Assembly (NCBI GenBank): GCA_900547345.1
Contig: URGG01000086.1
Location: forward strand, 1 to 8,178
From: an uncultured Collinsella sp.
Lineage (GTDB): Bacteria; Actinomycetota; Coriobacteriia; Coriobacteriales; Coriobacteriaceae
Reading direction: 5' to 3'
DNA: 8,178 nucleotides
Shown here: piece by piece, positions 5,968 through 8,178 of the stretch
Numbering within the stretch: position 1 is the stretch's first letter
How the letters are laid out: each line of letters starts with the position of its first letter
The notes under the pieces: generated by a model
What the model was told of the DNA's origin: nothing
Database searches by the model: none
The model's input: the letters and a program-made list of their open reading frames with translations, nothing else
Position numbers and translations under genes: made by a program

Positions 5968-6852
5968 CTATTTGGCCGCGCTGGCGGTGCCGGCGCGTGA
6001 GGGGGCGACAACCTTGAGCGGCTGCACGAGGGATTCCTCACGCACGGGGACCGCGGAGGTAGATGCCTCTTCGCTTTTGGCCTTGGTTGACTCGGAGCGT
6101 GCGATCTCCTCGTCGAGGGCATCGATATCGGCATCCTCCACCACGGCGTTGAGTGACTCAAATACACGGTTCTTGAGCAGAGCGGTATGGACGCCCTCGG
6201 TGAGGTCATGCAGCTTCTTAAATGCACGCTCGAGCTTGGCATCGCGCTCGTCGTCGGAAGTATCCATACCGAGCATGCTTACGAGCACCTGCTCAAACAT
6301 CGAGGACTCGCGGTTTGCGGACGATACGTACTGGCGCAGGTTGCGCGGCTCGATATGGAAGCGCGAAAGCTCGGAGCAATAGCGGATGATCGGGAAATCG
6401 CGGCCATCGACAAGCTCGCGATTCTGCGGGCTCTTGATGATGCGAATAAGGTCGTTTTCGGCCAGGGAGCGGATAAACGAGATCTCGACGCCAAGCATAT
6501 CGGGGATGGTCTCGATGGGATGCAGCTTTTGCTTAGTCTCCTTGGGTTCCGTCTTGAGCGGAACATCGGACAGCAGACCCACCTCGTAGGCGAGCGTAGA
6601 CAGGTCCGTGGCGTTTTCCAGGCGCTGCTTGATCACATTGAGCGGCATGTAGCGAGTTTTCTGCAGATGCAGAATGACCTCCAGGCGGTCAACGTCCTCC
6701 TTGGAGTACTGACGATAGCCCTTAGGCGTGCGATGAGGGGTGATGAGCCCCTCATCTTCGAGAAATCTAATTTTTGAGTTCGAAAGATCGGGGTATGCGC
6801 CTCGAAGTAGATTGACGACCTGGCCGATACTCAGATAATTGCGTTCGGCCAT
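5968..6852 (-). CDS. MerR family regulator, FtsR/Rv1828-like
   Basis: This 294-aa DNA-binding protein has a MerR-type winged HTH at residues 6-75. It contains LSIGQVVNLL, SKIRFLEDEGLITP (26-39), GYRQYSKEDVDRL (45-57) and YMPLNVIKQRL (68-78), all hallmarks of the actinobacterial Rv1828/FtsR subgroup rather than metal- or drug-sensing MerRs. A second domain (about 105-185), with SELSRFHIEPRNLRQY (160-175) and SANRES, matches the effector-like half of that subgroup. A charged helix (200-260) and a low-complexity Ser/Ala/Val tail end the protein. No metal-binding Cys cluster is present. FtsR of Corynebacterium activates ftsZ; the same target here is inference. It starts 3 nt after the FHA gene stop, with GGTGAG inside the FHA coding end as ribosome binding site, so the two are almost certainly translationally coupled. 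Confidence 0.88.
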   Translation of the reverse strand: MAERNYLSIGQVVNLLRGAYPDLSNSKIRFLEDEGLITPHRTPKGYRQYSKEDVDRLEVILHLQKTRYMPLNVIKQRLENATDLSTLAYEVGLLSDVPLKTEPKETKQKLHPIETIPDMLGVEISFIRSLAENDLIRIIKSPQNRELVDGRDFPIIRYCSELSRFHIEPRNLRQYVSSANRESSMFEQVLVSMLGMDTSDDERDAKLERAFKKLHDLTEGVHTALLKNRVFESLNAVVEDADIDALDEEIARSESTKAKSEEASTSAVPVREESLVQPLKVVAPSRAGTASAAK

Positions 6853-6855
6853 GCC

Positions 6856-7290
6856 CTACTCACCGGTTTCGATGCGCTCCGGCGTGCTCTCGTGGTAGAT
6901 GAGCGTAAACGTACCGATCTGGACGGAAGAGCCATCGTGCAGCGGTGCGCCGTTGACGATGGCGCCATCAACCCACGTACCGTTGAGCGAGCCCAGGTCC
7001 TCGATGCGGGCACCCAGACCCTCGCGAATAATGCGCGCGTGGCTACGCGACACGGTCATGTCGTTGAGGAAGATGCCGTTAGCGGGATCGCGGCCGATGG
7101 TGGTCACATTATCCTCGAGCTCAAAGGCGGCGCCGGTTTGCGGGCCTTTGACGATAGATAAGACGGGCGCGGTGATGTGCACGTTGGCCATGAGGTCGGG
7201 AACGGTGACATCGCTCGAAGGAACGCGGAAAACGCAGGTGGCGTCTGAGGCCTTATCGTTCTGAGGCATATTGTTAACCATGTTGTCCAT
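6856..7290 (-). CDS. FHA domain protein, GarA-like
   Basis: This 144-aa small soluble protein has one forkhead-associated domain (about 42-134), which binds phosphothreonine. The core residues are present: TTIGRD (63-68), MTVSRSHARI (78-87) and DLGSLNGTWVDG (98-109). The N-terminal tail contains DATCVFR (16-22), which lines up with the ETTSVFR phospho-motif of mycobacterial GarA, keeping one of its two threonines (Thr18). In GarA, kinase phosphorylation of that tail makes it fold onto its own FHA domain and release metabolic enzymes; the same switch is inferred here. The ATG at 7290 has AGGGG 5 nt upstream. A TTG at 7323 in frame would add 11 residues and lacks this signal. The gene is 66 nt after the PgsA-like gene and 3 nt before the MerR gene. 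A TATGAT at 7341-7346 (minus) has no good -35. Confidence 0.9.
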   Translation of the reverse strand: MDNMVNNMPQNDKASDATCVFRVPSSDVTVPDLMANVHITAPVLSIVKGPQTGAAFELEDNVTTIGRDPANGIFLNDMTVSRSHARIIREGLGARIEDLGSLNGTWVDGAIVNGAPLHDGSSVQIGTFTLIYHESTPERIETGE

Positions 7291-7356
7291 GACAACCCCT
7301 AACTTAACGCGGACATGCCGCAAAGAATGAACTGTACGTAATCATACCCCAACGAC

Positions 7357-8061
7357 TTAGTCTTCGATTTCGGGGTTAAGAAAGTCGATGTCTTCGTCCT
7401 CGGGATGCGCCACGGCTTGTTTAATGGCCGCTCCACCCTTAATGGAATAGATGACAGCGGTGAGCATGGAGAAGATGACGCCGCCATACACGAAGAAGAT
7501 GCCAAGCGGTACCGGACTGCCGTTGAGGCCCGGGAAGGCCGTGAACGTGGCGGGCAGCAGATGCCAGCCGTCCACGGTGGGAAAGCCCAACAGCATGAGC
7601 GAGAAGCCGGTCATGAGCAGCGCCGTGGCAATCTTGCCGGGAAACACCACGTCGATGGGACGGCGGTGATAGTGGCGCACGATGAGCGTGCCGATGCCCA
7701 GATAGATATCACGACCAATGATGAGCACGCAGACCCAGATGGGAAGCTCGCCGCGGACCACCAGGCCCAGTACGCCGGTAAATAGCAGCGCACGGTCGCA
7801 GATGGGATCCATAACCTTGCCGAGCCAGGAGACCGTTTTGGTCATGCGGGCAATCTGGCCGTCCATCCAGTCGGTGGAGGCCGCGATGGCATAGATGACG
7901 ATGGAGACGACACGGTTGTTGTCCGTCACAAACAGGTACAGGAAGACCAGCGTGAGGATCAGGCGCGTGAAGGTAATGAAATTGGAGATCGTGAAGATCT
8001 TATTCGACGGGTAATCGGAAGTGCCGATAAGCTCCTTTTTGATCTTCTTTTTGATGCCCAC
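7357..8061 (-). CDS. CDP-alcohol phosphatidyltransferase, PgsA-like
   Basis: This 234-aa integral membrane enzyme joins an alcohol to a CDP-diacylglycerol-derived phosphatidyl group. The full family signature is visible: D64xxDG68xxAR72, eight residues, G81xxxD85xxxD89, supplying the metal-binding and catalytic Asps. About six hydrophobic segments are seen (near 28-45, 51-64, 90-103, 107-126, 145-160 and 187-207). RD at 117-118 and the GKIAT motif (142-146) resemble the actinobacterial Rv1822/PgsA2 branch. The N-terminus is strongly basic (GIKKKIKKE) and the C-terminus strongly acidic (PEDEDIDF). The substrate could be glycerol-3-phosphate (PGP synthase) or phosphatidylglycerol (cardiolipin synthase), so no symbol is given. 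The GTG start at 8061 is chosen because GGGGGAG (8066-8072) precedes it and a promoter-like pair sits just upstream. An ATG at 8151 would add 30 non-membrane residues. Confidence 0.85.
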   Translation of the reverse strand: MGIKKKIKKELIGTSDYPSNKIFTISNFITFTRLILTLVFLYLFVTDNNRVVSIVIYAIAASTDWMDGQIARMTKTVSWLGKVMDPICDRALLFTGVLGLVVRGELPIWVCVLIIGRDIYLGIGTLIVRHYHRRPIDVVFPGKIATALLMTGFSLMLLGFPTVDGWHLLPATFTAFPGLNGSPVPLGIFFVYGGVIFSMLTAVIYSIKGGAAIKQAVAHPEDEDIDFLNPEIED

Positions 8062-8097
8062 AGGACTCCCCCGTTGGTAAACGACAAAACTTTCGAT

Positions 8098-8126
8098 ACT
8101 ATACCCGTTCTGGCGATGTCTATCCA
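8098..8126 (-). promoter_or_regulatory. Candidate promoter for the pgsA-like/FHA/merR/apt/nlpC cluster
   Basis: On the minus strand, TGGATA (complement of 8121-8126, 4/6 to TTGACA) is followed after exactly 17 nt by TATAGT (complement of 8098-8103, 5/6 to TATAAT). Transcription would start near 8091, giving a leader of about 30 nt with the GGGGGAG ribosome binding site and the GTG start at 8061. This excludes the ATG at 8151 as the start on this transcript. Upstream cotranscription from outside the window cannot be ruled out. Confidence 0.45.
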
Positions 8127-8163
8127 GCGCGAGCATAGAGAGTCCAGACATATATAAGACTCC

Positions 8164-8173
8164 AACGGCCGTT
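8164..8173. repeat. 10-bp palindrome AACGGCCGTT near the window end
   Basis: A perfect 10-bp palindrome lies about 38 bp upstream of the candidate -35 box of the minus-strand cluster. It could be part of an operator, or the edge of a terminator or gene that extends past the window. Little else can be said from the 117 bases upstream of the GTG start, which otherwise hold only the candidate promoter. Confidence 0.25.
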
Positions 8174-8178
8174 ACGGC

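Noticed and set aside
7291..7323. TTG start at 7323 for the FHA protein
   Set aside because: It adds 11 residues with no ribosome binding site at proper spacing; ATG at 7290 has AGGGG 5 nt upstream.

Overview
The window looks like ordinary chromosome from a Coriobacteriia actinobacterium, most likely Collinsella or a close relative. The evidence is moderately high GC coding DNA with AT-richer gaps, good AGGAGG-type ribosome binding sites, and an actinobacterial gene order (a CDP-alcohol phosphatidyltransferase, a GarA-like FHA protein and an FtsR/Rv1828-like MerR regulator in a row). The organism is inferred from protein character only; no rRNA or other marker is present. Nothing suggests a phage, plasmid, insertion sequence, CRISPR array, tRNA or rRNA.

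Layout. (1) 22-1323 (-): an MGDG-synthase-type glycosyltransferase, divergent from (2) 1441-2376 (+): thioredoxin reductase trxB, with a 117-bp shared promoter region. trxB ends at a hairpin (2420-2462). (3) 2534-3145 (+): a DUF1836 protein with a MerR-like helix-turn-helix. It converges on (4) 3218-4084 (-): a DegV/FakB-type fatty-acid-binding protein. A 13-bp perfect stem (3158-3198) separates the two stops. (5) 4260-8061 (-): five genes in one orientation, probably one transcript. In transcription order they are a PgsA-like phosphatidyltransferase, an FHA protein, a MerR/FtsR-like regulator, apt, and a secreted coiled-coil NlpC/P60 hydrolase. They end at a hairpin (4204-4235). A promoter-like pair (TGGATA-17-TATAGT) lies just upstream of the first gene.

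How the genes may work together. The minus-strand cluster combines phospholipid synthesis, a phospho-switch-type FHA protein, a division-type regulator, purine salvage and a peptidoglycan hydrolase, so an envelope growth and division theme is plausible. The DegV protein and the lipid glycosyltransferase also touch membrane lipids. Every functional link beyond family assignment is inference.

I see no clearly new system. The best leads are (a) a single-threonine version of the mycobacterial GarA phospho-motif at the FHA protein N-terminus, (b) a CTAGATG word repeated only upstream of the DUF1836 and degV genes, which suggests a shared operator, and (c) a perfect 7-bp inverted repeat across the apt stop codon just before the NlpC/P60 gene.
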